Source: Canna indica (Eukaryota > Streptophyta > Magnoliopsida > Zingiberales > Cannaceae). From it: a stretch of DNA of 64,000 nt. Positions within the stretch are counted from its first letter, which is position 1; the number at the start of each line of letters is the position of its first letter. The notes beneath the pieces were generated by a model. The model searched no databases. It had not been told where the DNA came from and saw only the letters and a program-made list of their open reading frames with translations. Positions 11,665-22,593 of this stretch are shown here, piece after piece. A program made the position numbers and the translations under genes. Where the stretch lies: positions 28,190,501-28,254,500 of the forward strand of contig CP136890.1 in assembly GCA_034359265.1 (NCBI GenBank). The letters run 5' to 3'.

Positions 11665-11722
11665 GCGGGGATATCTCAGGGAGAGCGACTGAAGATCACA
11701 TGTTCGATCCACGTTCACCGCA
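11665..11722 (+). pseudogene. tRNA-Phe(GAA) pseudogene, copy 2
   Basis: A 58-nt relic with intact acceptor ends GCGGGGA and TCACCGCA, the ACTGAAGAT anticodon region and TGTTCGATCC. The D-loop has lost about five bases and the variable region about nine. Flanks shared with copy 1 (ATGCATATAATTTCA and AATTTAAAG) show that the two arose by tandem duplication of about 150 bp. Confidence 0.7.
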
Positions 11723-12095
11723 AAAACAACCTTTTGTAAATTTATGCAATAAAAACTGGAGAGCCTTTAGGAAGATTTTTTTATTTTGTAACTTTGGTGT
11801 ATAGGACTTTCAGTTATACAATTATCTCATCGTCATGACTAGGTCCCACTCATTAGTTTAATCAACTGAATGGTGTCCAGGCGAGTGCACCAAAAGACGA
11901 TAGGCAACGAAGAGCCACGGATCGAATTCGTGTGTTCTAGATGGAGTCCATCCCAATCGTTCGTAGAAATTAATTTGGTTGAAATTACTGTCTGCAAATG
12001 ACTTGTATTTATAAGCTTGTATAATTACTGTCCATCCTAACTGTTCGTAGAAATTAAGCTTGTATTTATAAGCTTGTATAATCTGGTTGACTTAG
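11723..12095. other. Intergenic DNA with a short tandem duplication
   Basis: No gene is seen. The word CTTGTATTTATAAGCTTGTA occurs at about 12,001 and 12,058, each preceded by a GTTCGTAGAAATTAA copy, which marks a tandem duplication of about 57 bp. The internal part of Tat element B begins just after it, and its 5' LTR is not recognisable. Confidence 0.5.
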
Positions 12096-13520
12096 TGCCC
12101 ATCGTGGGCCCGAGTAAAGCTTACATCACACACAATTGTTGGAGCCAGGAGACAAGCGTCCGTCACCGCACGCCAGCGACAACGACCAGACGGCGACAAT
12201 CGACTACAACCTAGTGACGCTGAAACAACAAGGAGCGACACTCCGACACCGGCCCATTCTCCCCCTGAAGAGCCCCAACATCGGATAAACAATTTGGAAG
12301 CGAAGAACCAATTGATAGCAGCCTAAGTCGAGATGCTGACACGGTCTCGGAATAACTCTCGGCTGACCATGAGCATTGCCGCTCAAAGCATGAAGAAAGC
12401 AATCACTTAGAAAGAGGGAGACCAGTTTTCGTCCTTCACGACAAGGCCTCCAGTACTCCCCATCCGGAGAAAGAGGAAGATTCCAAATCTAGGAAAGTTG
12501 GAACCGCCCTTCCTATCGACACAGGACCTTTCGTTGAACACATAATGACAACTCACCTCCCACCGAAGAGCAAATCGCCCACCACTCTAGCACCCTACGA
12601 TGGTATGGGTGATCCCACAATTCATCTGATGACGTTCACGATCATGATGCTCTACCACGGGGCAATCAACCCATCACTTTGCAGAGCTTTTCCAACTTTC
12701 ATGGGAAAAACCGCTTTGTTGTGGTTTGCTTCCCTCCCGCCGAGGTCCATTCATTCCTTCGAGGTCCTCTCTCGCGTCTTCTTCAATCGATTAACCACAT
12801 CGCATGTCTATCACAAAACGGAGGACACCCTCCACTATGTTAGGTAGGAGCAACACGAGCCCCTAAGGGAATACATATGCAGGTTCCAGGCCAGGCCATA
12901 GCAACCGAAATCCTCAATCTCGACCCTCGAGTCCAATTCCACTCAATCAAATTCCGGCTAAAGCCCGAACACTTTGCCGACCAGATTGCCCTGACGGAGC
13001 CCAAGGACATGGCCGAGTTCTAGGAGAAAGTCGCCAGCTTCATAAAGATGGAAGAACTCCGAGAAGCTAAAAAGGCCTATAGGCAGAATCACAAGGCCGC
13101 TGTCGAAGATAAAAAATCCAAAAGGGTAGATAGAAAAAGCGAAGACCGCAACCGCCACAGTCAAAATGACAATGGGGAACCGATGTCGTCACCTCGCTTG
13201 CACACTCGATATGAAAGGTACACACCCCTCAACATTCGGAGAGAAACCATCCTACGAGAGGACTACTACCTGTAGCTTCTTAGACGCCCTAAGAGCCCCG
13301 AAAAGTCAAAGCCTTCATTCAAAGACAATAAAAGCAAGAGGTGTGAATTTCATCGAACCTATAGACACACCACTGAAGAATGTGTGGTCCTCTGTGACCA
13401 GATTGAACGCATAATCAGAGAAGGTCGTCTCGACCACTAGATTCGGCATGACTGGAGTCACAGCCAAAGCCAGTGGAACCATCGACAGCGTTGAAGTCCC
13501 ACTAATGCACCACCACTTGA
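12096..13520 (+). pseudogene. gag of Tat/Retand element B
   Basis: This is a Ty3/gypsy gag. A degraded primer/leader motif (GTGCCCATCGTGGGCCCGAG) is followed by a frame reading VGARRQASVTARQRQRPD, equivalent to the MAGTRSQST start of element A, with its ATG lost. Conserved blocks follow: PFVEHIMTTHLPP, CRAFPTFMGKTALLWFASLP, FNRLTTSHVYHKTEDTLHYV, FADQIALTEPKDMAEF and MEELREAKKAYRQNHKAA. The zinc-knuckle-like CEFHRTYRHTTEEC lies at about 13,340-13,382. The canonical GH of the knuckle is RH here. Stops interrupt each block, so it is dead. It continues into the protease region in the usual Tat order. Confidence 0.85.
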
Positions 13521-13639
13521 CAGATAACCATGATGACTCTAGAGACGAGCAATCCCATCCCGACATCTAGGGAGTCATCGACTACATAATAGGAGGATTT
13601 GGCGGAGAAGGCAGTCTTGAAACACAACCATCCCAAACC

Positions 13640-14285
13640 ATCATGACTGTCAATGAGATGGCTCAACCACAAAGGCCATGCACGCCCGCCTTGGTAATAT
13701 CTTTCTATGATACCGACTTTCAAGGAGTTGACACGAATTTACATGATCCTGTCACTATTTTTGTAACCAGTGTTGGTTTCCTTGTCAAGAAAGTCTTGGT
13801 GGATCAGGGGAGTTTCGTTGACATCCTCTTCTACCCAACACTCAAAAAGATAAGCATCAGCGAAGATTTGCTATACCTGTACCATAGGAAACTTGTCAAT
13901 TACTCAGGAGACCACGTGGACGTCAAAGTCTATTTACGGATGGACACAACATTCGGCTCCCCAACAAGAATAAGGACGATAACGTACAATTTCTCGTTGT
14001 CCAGTGCGTAAGTTCCTACCACATGATTTTGGGCCGACCTTCATTGAAAAACTTAGGAGTCATCGTATCGATCCCCCACCTCGCCATCAAGTTCTCTATC
14101 TCGAAAACAGAGGTAGGAATAATTCATGCAGACTAGAGGGAGGCCCGTGCGTGCCACATTGGATGCCTGAAGCTCAGGCAGGCTGAACTTCAACCACGAA
14201 TCTTAGACCTGGATCCAAGGGAGACATCCGAGAGCGGCCCCAGCCCACTGACGACTTGGAACCTATGCAAATCGGAACATCCCTC
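13640..14285 (+). pseudogene. Aspartic protease of element B
   Basis: The frame from 13,643 contains VKKVLVDQGSFVDILFYPTL. The D-x-G-S of the retropepsin active site is present (DQGS) in the long Tat-type protease. After about 14,011 the frame shifts and continues as YHMILGRPSLKNLGV and IKFSISKTEVGIIHAD, the usual C-terminal half with the LGRP motif. Its role would be to cut the Gag-Pol polyprotein. At least one frameshift and one stop separate it from the reverse transcriptase. Confidence 0.8.
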
Positions 14286-14289
14286 GAAT

Positions 14290-15264
14290 AGGTAACCTAT
14301 GTGGGAGCACACCTTCCCAGCGAGCTGAAAGCTCAACTAAGCACTCTACTCAAAAGCAATGCCGACCTCTTCGCATGGACGCCAGCCCACATGTCAGGGA
14401 TAGATCTCCAAGTCATCTGCCACAAACTAGCCATCGACCCTCGGGTCAAACTTGTAGCCCAAAAGAAAAGAAAGCTTGGAATCGAGTGACAACAAGCAAC
14501 CCTTGAAGAGACGGGAAGCTAATAAAGGCAAAATTCATTAGAGAAATTCGATTTACAACGTGGCTTGCAAATGTTGTAATGGTTAAAAAGCACTTGGGAA
14601 AATGGCGGATGTGTGTCAAGTTCGCCGACCTCAACAAAGCCTGCCCAAAGGATTCTTACCCATTGTCGAGCATTGACAAACTTGTCGACGGCTCCCTGGG
14701 ATACCAATACCTAAGCTTCATGGATGCCTATTCAGGCTACAATCAAATCCGAATGCACCAAGAAGAAAAAACATCTTTCATCACTGAACATGCAAACTTC
14801 TGTTACAAGGTAATGCCCTTCGGGTTTAAAAATACAGGAACCACGTACCAACGTCTAATGAACAAAGTCTTCAAGAAACAGATTGGTCGCAACATGGAAG
14901 TATATGTCGACGACATGATTGCCAAGACATTGGCCGCCGGAGACCATTGCAATGATCTTATCGAGATCTTTATCTAACTTAGATACTACAACATGAGAAT
15001 AAACCCAAAAAAGTGCACTTTTGGAGTTCACAATGGTAAGTTCCTCAGCTTCATACTGACGCCCGAGGGATAGAAGCCAATCCGGAGAAATGGCAAGCCA
15101 TTCAAGAGATGCGGAGCCCGCGTAAAATCAAGGAAGTACATCAGCTCACTGGGAGGATGGATGCATTATCCAGATTCCTCTCGAGGTCGGCCGACCGCGC
15201 CGCCCGCGCTGCCCGCTTCTTTAAGATCTTAAGGAAGAAACAAAATTTCCATTGCGATGAAAAA
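14290..15264 (+). pseudogene. Reverse transcriptase of element B
   Basis: Tat/Retand-type RT. From 14,301 come HLPSELKAQLSTLLKSNADL and FAWTPAHMSGID. From 14,579 come VKKHLGKWRMCVKFADLNKA, CPKDSYPLSSIDKLVDGS, SFMDAYSGYNQIRMHQEEKT, CYKVMPFGFKNTGTTYQRLM and the catalytic VYVDDMI. A stop follows at about 14,977, after which the thumb and connection continue in shifted frames (MRINPKKCTFGV). The NKACPKDSYPLPSID-type block and the A/YVDD motifs place it in the Tat clade. Stops and frame changes make it non-functional. An hAT MITE sits at its end. Confidence 0.85.
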
Positions 15265-15701
15265 TACGGGTGAGCATGGACCGGTTAACCGGTCCATTAG
15301 CAAAAAAAAAACCGGTCCATTAACTTTGGTTTTTCAAAATCATTAACCGTAAACCGGTCCATTAACTTCGGTTAACCGCTATTTCGGTTTCGGTTTTTTC
15401 GGTTCGGTTAACCGATAATTTTCGGTTAACCAATAAATTTTTTTAACCTACAAACATAATAATATTATGCAAATCATGGAGAAAAATCTAAATAAATAGC
15501 GAATTCTCATTATGAAAAAGAAAAAAAAAGTGAAACCATTGAACCAAGATAATGTTCTACAAAAACTAATATTTTTTTAATTTTTTTTTTTAATTTTTTT
15601 AAATATTTTAAATATTTTTTGTTTTTTTTAATTTTTTTTTAATTTTTTAATTTTTTAATTTTTTTATAATTTTTTATAATTTTTTATAATTTATAAATCA
15701 T

Positions 15702-15757
<56 letters not shown>

Positions 15758-15940
15758 AAATTAATAAATTATATCCAACCGGTCGGTTAACCGAAACCGG
15801 TGGACTTTTTACCTCTCGGACCGAAACCGAAACCGAAAACCAATTTTTCCAAAAAAAAAAAACCGAAACCGAAAAAATTGGTTCAGTTTCGGACCGGTTT
15901 TTCGGTTAACTGAAAAACCGGTTTTTTTTGCTCACCCCTA
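15265..15940. mobile_element. hAT-type MITE 2
   Basis: A 676-bp insertion with inverted ends: TACGGGTGAGCA on the left and, in reverse complement, TAGGGGTGAGCA on the right. An exact 8-bp duplication ATGAAAAA flanks it (15,257-15,264 and 15,941-15,948). Subterminal CCGGTTAACCGG and CGGTT words are repeated in both arms, and a long TA run lies at about 15,710-15,750. Removing it with one duplication restores a continuous pol frame, which shows that B was inserted into while already present. Confidence 0.9.
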
Positions 15941-15948
15941 ATGAAAAA

Positions 15949-16260
15949 TATGAACAAGCTTTCGAAGAGCTCAAACACTTTCTTACCAGCCCACCGATTT
16001 TGGACAAGCTGCAACAAGGAGAAACCCTTTTTCTCTACTTCACAGTCATAGAAAGTGCCCTCATCTCAGTCATGATCCGAGAACAAGAAATAAATCAAAA
16101 GTCGATCTACTTTGTCAACAAGGTTTCCCAAGGACCAAAAATCAGATACCAGAGGCTAGAAAAGCTCGCCTTCGCCCTGGTCACCTCGGTCCGAAGATTG
16201 AGACCATATTTCTAGAGCCACCACATTTAGGTGTTAACCGAGCAATCGATTAGACATGTC
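15949..16260 (+). pseudogene. First RNase H domain of element B
   Basis: Downstream of the MITE the frame reads YEQAFEELKHFLTSPPIL, SALISVMIREQE and RYQRLEKLAFALVTSVRRLR, ending in YF and a stop at about 16,215. This is the connection and RT-associated RNase H segment that follows RT in gypsy pol. Catalytic residues are only partly preserved. Confidence 0.75.
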
Positions 16261-16289
16261 TAAACTTGGACACTATTTGTAGATGGCGC

Positions 16290-16690
16290 CTCCAACTAAA
16301 AGGGAAGTGGGGGCGGACATCATTCTAGAAAACTGCTAAGGAATCGCCCTAGAACAGTCCCTTCAATTATAGTTCAAAGCCAGCAACAACCAGTCAGAGT
16401 ATGAAGCTCTGATCGCCGGGCTAAAACTCGCTCACGAAGTGAAGGCTCGAAACATAATCATGAAAAGCGACTCACAACTTGTCGTAGGATAAGTCAATGA
16501 CACTTGCCAAGCTAGGGACCCCTGCCTTGAAAGGTATCTCTCACTAGTACTTTATTTAATCGCTAACTTTGATAGTTGCGTGATTCAGTACATACATCGG
16601 GAAGAAAACACCCGAGCCGACCTGCTATCCAAACTCGCTAGTACCAAAATGCCTCAAAACAATAGGTCGGTCATTCAGTAAGTCATCGGA
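16290..16690 (+). pseudogene. Second (archaeal-like) RNase H of element B
   Basis: The frame reads [20 protein letters not shown], then [12 protein letters not shown], a stop, and IQYIHREENTRADLLSKLAS. The QSEYEAL, SDSQLV and N-x-x-AD-LSKLA motifs are the landmarks of the extra archaeal-type RNase H that marks Tat/Ogre/Retand elements. The carboxylates E, D and D are visible. A stop lies between the second and third motifs. Confidence 0.85.
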
Positions 16691-16739
16691 CATCCTAGCA
16701 TCCAACCGGCCAACACCTCGGCCGAGGTCCAAATAATCG

Positions 16740-17129
16740 AACAAAGCACAGACTGGAGGACTCCTTACATCAATTATCTCAAACGGGGCGAGATCCCGAA
16801 ACACACTCCCAATCCAGGTAACTTTAAAAGAATAGCAAGCTATTATACACTCATTGATAATCAACTCTACAAAAGAGGGTACTTCCGACCACTCCTCATG
16901 TGTGTCGCCCAACCTCGGATAGCCACCATAATGGCGAAAGTCCACGACGACATATATGGCAACCACATCGGAGGAAGATCCCTAACGGCTAAAATCCTCC
17001 GGACCGGCTACTTTTAGCCAAGCATAAAAGTAGATTGCAGCCTCTACGTCAAAAAATATGACAAATGTCAAAGATGCTCCAAAGTCTCACAACTGCACCC
17101 TGAATCGCTACATAGCTCGGACACCAGCT
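16740..17129 (+). pseudogene. Integrase N-terminal part of element B
   Basis: The region reads LYKRGYFRPLLMCV, IMAKVHDDIYGNHIGGRSLT, AKILRTGYF, a stop, then YVKKYDKCQRCSKVSQLHP. The H-H-C-C zinc-binding pattern is visible (H in KVHDD and GNHIGG, C in KCQRC). The domain is cut at 17,129 by a solo LTR with a 4-bp target duplication and continues at 17,851. Confidence 0.85.
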
Positions 17130-17850
17130 TGTCACGGGCCAATTATTTTGTGCGGAAGAACCCATCTGGCACCCCTGCATCCCGTGCAAGGGATAAGCCT
17201 ATCATATCGAATCCTTCCTGAATTGTGCTTCCCGACATAACATCACAGGGCATATGATGGTCCACGTGCGAATCTCGAGCTTTATATCCGCGCCCCCGAA
17301 AGATCATGTTGGCAGAATGGTATTGAAGACGTAAAGTAAAACAATATTACAGGACTATGGATGTAAGAAAATATAAAACCGTGTGTAGGACGAGCTACGT
17401 AATTATCTTGGGTGAAGATCAATATGTTGCATGCCCATATGTGCCACTCGTTCGTCTCCGCCCAAGACAACTGCTTTGTTTGCCAATGCTCTTCTGCATT
17501 ATACAAGAGACCCCTAACCCCAATTGCCATCCCCAAGGTTCCCAAAAGCACGAGGAGTATAACAAAATCGTGGCCATGCGAGATGGTGATTTTCCATGGC
17601 CACGGTCATGACGAATGCAGGAAAACTACTCCGCTTAGTCGTAACGCACGCACCAAGCGTCGAATGGCCTCAAAATATATCCAACTCATACCGTGCACCC
17701 CCCCCCCCGGGGGGGATCGCACAAAAGATATTACAGTACGAACTATAATAAAAGGCAAAATTACATGGACGCAAAAATATATTTACAAATATGTATGGAA
17801 CATTCCGCCATGATTCGTCATTGCTCGGGCAAATCGAAAAGTCCCTAACA
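17130..17850 (+). mobile_element. Solo LTR of family F in integrase of B
   Basis: A 721-bp LTR starting TGTCACGGGCCAATTATTTT and ending AAAAGTCCCTAACA. It is related to the LTR pair at 41.5 and 44.5 kb, with which it shares TGTCACGG, CCCGTGC, AAGCACGAGGAG and GGTCCCTAACA-type words. A 4-bp duplication AGCT (17,126-17,129 and 17,851-17,854) flanks it. A C-run meeting a G-run lies at about 17,699-17,716. No coding sequence. Confidence 0.85.
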
Positions 17851-18716
17851 AGCTGGTCGTTCCACAAGTGGGGCATCGACTTTCTCAGCCCATTCCCCTT
17901 GCACCAGGGCAAATCATATTCTTGGTCGTAGCAAGTGACTACTTCACCAAATGGATAGCGGATGAATGCCTATCTTCAATTGTGACTGACAAAGTTCAGA
18001 AGTTTGTTTGGAAGAACATCATTTGCAGGTATGAAGTACCGTGCGAACTCATCAGTGACAATGAGACACAGTTCACGGATCGCCAATTTCGAGAATTCTG
18101 CTCAGACCTCGATATCCAACAACTCTTTTCATCTGTTGAACATCCACAAACAAATGGCCTGACTGAAGTAGCAAATAATGTCATCCTAATTGGACTAAAG
18201 AAGAAGCTTGATCGGGTCAAGGGATACTGGGCCGAAGAGCAGCCCGAAGTACTCTAGAGTTACAACACAACTACCCAATCCTTCACCTCGAAGACCCTTT
18301 ACTGGCTCATCCATGGAGCAGAGGCCATGATCCCTATTGAGACCGCAGAGTCCAACCTCCGTAGAATTACCTTAGAGGAATAGGGCAACGCGGGAGCTCG
18401 ACTCGCCGAGCTCGATCTTCTTGAATAAGAACGAGAGCTCGCCAAAATTAGAAAAGAAGCAATGAAACTCAAGATTGCTAAAAAATACGACAAACGTGTC
18501 AGGCCTTGAAATTTTACAAAAGGAGACCTCGTTCTCCAAAAGATTGAACCACAAAGAAAAGCAACCGGAGAAGGTTAGCTCGCTCTGAACTGGGAAGGCC
18601 CCTATCAGATCACAGAGGTCTTCGGAAAGGGTGCCTATAGAATTGCTGAACTCTCTGGACGAGAACTCCCACGATCATGGAACGCGGCCTCTCTACGATC
18701 CCACTACAGCTAATCT
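17851..18716 (+). pseudogene. Integrase core and C-terminus of element B
   Basis: The host frame resumes with SWSFHKWGIDFLSPF. After a frameshift the catalytic core reads FLVVASDYFTKW (first D), LISDNETQFTDRQFREF (second D) and PQTNGLTEVANN (E). The C-terminal part then gives FTKGDLVLQKIEP, LNWEGPYQITEVFGKGAYRI and LRSHYS, ending at TAA near 18,715. All three DDE residues are present, but several stops (about 18,257, 18,382 and 18,426) break the chain. The order gag-PR-RT-RH-aRH-INT is complete for element B. Confidence 0.85.
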
Positions 18717-20200
18717 TTCACCCTTCAATTACAATAAGGCTTGAGTACACTTTCCCCTGCTTGGCGGTTTTTTCCTATTGTATTTTCCCCATGATTTTAA
18801 CGAGGCTCCACCATCTATAAGCCGAGCTTAACTCTTGGTAGGACACTATGTATCATTGTCATATTTCACAATAAAATCACTCTTTCTATTATGCACATTT
18901 CCTTTGTGTCTAATATCACTTGCAGCCATTGCATACTTTGTAGGAGAAACTTACACGGTCTCACAAGCGGCCCTTGACCCACGTGATGCACCGTTCTTCC
19001 TTGGCCAATCTTCACTAGTCTCGGCGCTACAAAGCCTCCATAAGCAATTGGGACTCGGTTTTCACCAGCCTCAGTGCACTTACATGACTAGGACTCAGCT
19101 CTTCATCAGCTTGGCCCGTTGGCCATCACGCTACTACTTCTGGCCTCAGAGTCCATACTCAATCTCTCGCGCACGGCTCCACCTTACGCTCCTTGACAAA
19201 CTCAACTTGAACCCCCCGAGTGGGGTTCTCGGCCTCGAGATCCGTTACTTTCGGCCTTAGTGTCTTACTCACAATTACCAAACAGGTAGTCCCAAATTTA
19301 AATATTATTTTTCTAACCAAGACATGCAGTTAACAGAGCCTCAGTAAATCGAGGAGCCGACCAAACTCGGCAAGAGAGCAACAAGGATAAACACAGAAAA
19401 CATCCTCTTTATTCATAAAGTCCCAAAAAGGGATATTTACACTTACAAACTCATAAAGGACATCTCATCAACAAAATACAAATAGCATGCCGGCAAAATA
19501 GCAACTTAGAGAGCATCCCAAGAACATCGTCACCGACCAAGCTTCACTGACAAAAACCCCGGATCAGGGTTCTACTACTAGGATATAACGCCATACGCAG
19601 ACTTGGTCGAAAAATCACCCGCAACTCGGGAGTTGAAGGCAAGGAGGAGAGGAGTGAAAGCCCCGACTTGGCAAAACTAGGACCATGGACAAGGCCCCAA
19701 CAGTCGAAAAGCACGAGGCCTCCCTCGACGTCTGAATCACGAAGACGGCTTCGTCGTAAGCCCGATGGTACAGACCCATGGTCAGAACCCCATCTCTTGC
19801 CTTCATCTTTAAGCCCGATGGTACAGACCCATGACGAGCGACGAACTAATTGGTAATAAAACAAAAGTGACCCCCGAAGGGATGATGATCTTCAAAATAT
19901 CCTACTCCATGCTTGACAGCACACACAACACGCAGGGGGCTATTTATAGACCCAAAATAAAAATAGACTCTCCAAAAGGGCAGTTCTTTCATGGGCAGAA
20001 TCACGTTCCATCACAGTTGGCGCTCGGGCGTCTGAGAAACTGCCTATTAGATTTTTTCTTATAATTACTTTTCTGTCAAACTATATCTGTCGTACAGATG
20101 GAGAATATTTGGAAAAGCACCTTCCCCTTTCACACAGATATCACAATTGATTGGATAGCGAAGAGTTGCATAAGAAGCCATGCACCCTACACAAGATCAG
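18717..20200. other. 3' non-coding region of element B
   Basis: Tat elements usually carry a long non-coding stretch between pol and the 3' LTR, and this segment fits that position. It has repeated words (CCTCAGTGC, CTCGGC, two copies of AAGCCCGATGGTACAGACCC at about 19,757 and 19,811). It also has a TATA-like CTATTTATAGACCC at about 19,940. Open frames here lack any recognised domain. The right edge abuts the truncated RT of element D. A 3' LTR could not be delimited. Confidence 0.45.
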
Positions 20201-20420
20201 CCAAGTTCGAAGGTAGATATCACATGTAGAGCCGTCGAGAAGCTTGTCTATGCTCGGTAGCAAGTAAGAATCTTTCGTACATTCCTTGTTGAGGTCAGTG
20301 AAATCAACACACATTCGCTATTTTCCTAAGTGCTTCTTGACCATCACTACATTTGCGAGCCATGTAGTGAATCTCATTTTTCTGATAAAACCCTCTCTCA
20401 GTAGTTTTTCGGTATCTTCA
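20201..20420 (-). pseudogene. RT fragment of Tat element D (distal part)
   Basis: On the minus strand this reads EKLLREGFIRKMRFTTWLAN, VVMVKKHLGK, a stop, RMCVDFTDLNKECTKDSYLL and PSIDKLLDGS, then breaks off. It is the start of the RT domain of element D, whose gag and protease lie at 32,042-34,430. The two parts are separated by the insertion nest 20,421-32,041. The left end is a truncation into DNA next to element B. Confidence 0.8.
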
Positions 20421-20475
20421 TGTTGGCCCAAAGGTTCAACCTTGGCAACACTCTTAGTTTTGATGATAACAAACA
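20421..20475 (+). mobile_element. Outer SIRE-like LTR S2, 5' fragment
   Basis: TGTTGGCCCAAAGGTTC to TGATGATAACAAACA is the first 55 bp of the SIRE-like LTR. It is preceded by CTTCA (20,416-20,420). The matching LTR 3' end is at 32,041, followed by CTTCG, so the whole block 20,421-32,041 went into pol of element D with a 5-bp duplication that now differs by one base. Confidence 0.75.
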
Positions 20476-20777
20476 TGTTGGTGAAATGACCACACTAAAG
20501 GGGGGGGGTGAATAGTGTATTAACTAAAACTTATTGCCTAAATTTGATTTATCATTTCTTGATTAGTTAGACTAAGCACGATATTAATAGCAAGTGGAAG
20601 CAATAAATACAAAACAATTCAACACACAAAGTATCAATACTAACTCAATGAGATTTATAGTGGTTCGGCCCCAATGCCTACTCCACTACCTAAGCACCTC
20701 GTTTAGGATTTCCAAACTTGACTTTACTAGATTATGAGTATTTCCTTACAATGAGGAATTTACACAGAAGAGTCTCC
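20476..20777 (-). mobile_element. Inner SIRE-like LTR S3, 3' end portion
   Basis: The sequence TGTTGGTGAAATGACCACAC is the reverse complement of the SIRE-like LTR 3' end. It is followed by the characteristic reverse-strand words TGAATAGTGTATTA and GTGGTTCGGCCCCAATGCC. It stops at 20,777 where LTR C1 is inserted and resumes at 27,197. Confidence 0.8.
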
Positions 20778-22224
20778 TGTAATACTCGAATTTTTTTTAA
20801 TGTTTATGTAATTATTCCAGCGGGATAATTTGGCCGCACGTCAGGATGGCCGAACAAAACGTCGGAGAGTGTGAATTGAAGTTTGGCCTTTGCACACAAG
20901 ATAATTAATTTATCTAAGTTGATTAGTCCTTAGACGAGTAGTTGGGTTCGAGATGAGTCCGGAGGTTCAAACAGAACTCAAATCAGACTTGTATTGGTCA
21001 GGTTATGGTTTATTTTGGACTTGACTTAAGTTAAGGGGCATTTTAGTCATTTGGCGATTGAGGGATTTAGTATTTATACCTTATCCCTCAGGGGCGCACG
21101 GCTCATAGCATGGAGGACTGTTTACCTTTTTAATTTCCTTCTCCGGTGAGTGAAAATAGCCCTTTTCCCCCATCTCCTTCATCTTGCCGCCGCCCCTATG
21201 ATAGAGGTTCTTCTCAGATTTTTGTGTGGCTTTTCTCATGTTGAATTTGAATAATAGGTTAATGGATTCTTGCATTGTCGTCGTGGATTTTTGGTTTGGA
21301 TTTTGGGGTCTTGGCCGCATGCTTCACGGCAAAAATTAGAGAAGCTGCCACCCCTTTTTCTTGAATTCTTGATAGAACTCCTTGGTTTGATGGTAATTCT
21401 TTAATCTTGATGCTAACCTTGGTTTCTTAATAGAAGTGAAGGTTGGGGAGTTAAGGATATTATGTTGTTGAGAGTGGAGCTTAGGGTGTGTCGCCCCCTT
21501 CTAGGAGGATACCTAAGAACCCTAAGGGTTGGCCGGCCCCAATAAATTATGTAGATGTTATTGAGACATGTTTAAACATAGGGACAACACATTAAGGATA
21601 TTCTCATATGTCTTTGGGGTATGCACAAGTGTAGAGACCTATACTTAGGAAAAGTAAGGAACCTAGGTACACTTAGAGTCTTAGAGACTTAGGGACCTTA
21701 GGATGGACATTGTGTTGAGACGACCCCATGGAGGACTTGTAGGTGTCGACACCCCCCCCTTGCTTTTAAAGCACTCGGGTAAGGGGTAGGCTGGCCCTAT
21801 GAGGTGCGGTTAGGGGTCACAAGGGGTTGGTCTTCTATAGTATATGCTCGCTATATTTTAATACTTTGCATAAGGATTCTTTATGACTAATACTTTTATC
21901 GCTTACATGTTCTAGTATGTTGATTCATGCCTATGTCATGTGCTTGTGATGATATGCGGGTTGAGATGTACTTAATTTCTTATGAGGTGATTTATGTGAT
22001 GCACTGATATGATATTATGTATATCCATGACCTGCGTGTATTATGTTTCATAATTATGTGGCATGAACATTATACTTATAGACATATGAGATGTGATGCA
22101 TAGCATGAGGACATGTAGAGGCCGAGGTATGATCATAGCATATTTCTATATATATGTTATGTGGATGGATTATGCTCATTAGTATGCTATGTATGTGTGT
22201 GTGTGCTGTGCTTGGTGCATATTC

Positions 22225-22430
22225 CCGTAAGCCTCACCGGTGAGGGGAGAGTATGCCCCAAAGAGACGGTGTTGACACTATTCCGAAAGTTCCGACTGGT
22301 GATGGGAGATCATACCCCAAAGAGACGGTCCGGGATCCCGACCGGTGAGCGGAACATATGCCCCAAAGAGACGGTCCGGAAGAGCCCGTTCCGGTGAGGG
22401 GAGGGCATGTCCCAAAGAGACGATTCTAGT
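22225..22430 (+). repeat. CCCCAAAGAGACGG minisatellite in C1
   Basis: Four tandem units of about 50-60 bp, each with GGTGAGGGGAGA-like then ATGCCCCAAAGAGACGG. They are less similar to each other than recent tandem repeats would be. The same four-unit array occurs at the corresponding place in C2. Confidence 0.85.
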
Positions 22431-22593
22431 CTGGGTGGTAGTTCGGAGGCCACACCAACTACCTACCATATGTGGCTTTGTGGGGATTGACAGGTCCGGG
22501 TTGGCATATGTGTTGATGCATTTGGACATGTATTTTATACTTGGAAAGGATATATACTGTTGGTTGTGATATGATGTATAGGAGGATAGATCT

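Noticed and set aside
18835..19260. A 141-codon plus-strand frame with a hydrophobic start
   Set aside because: It lies in the 3' non-coding region of Tat element B, has no known motif, and B's pol already ended upstream.
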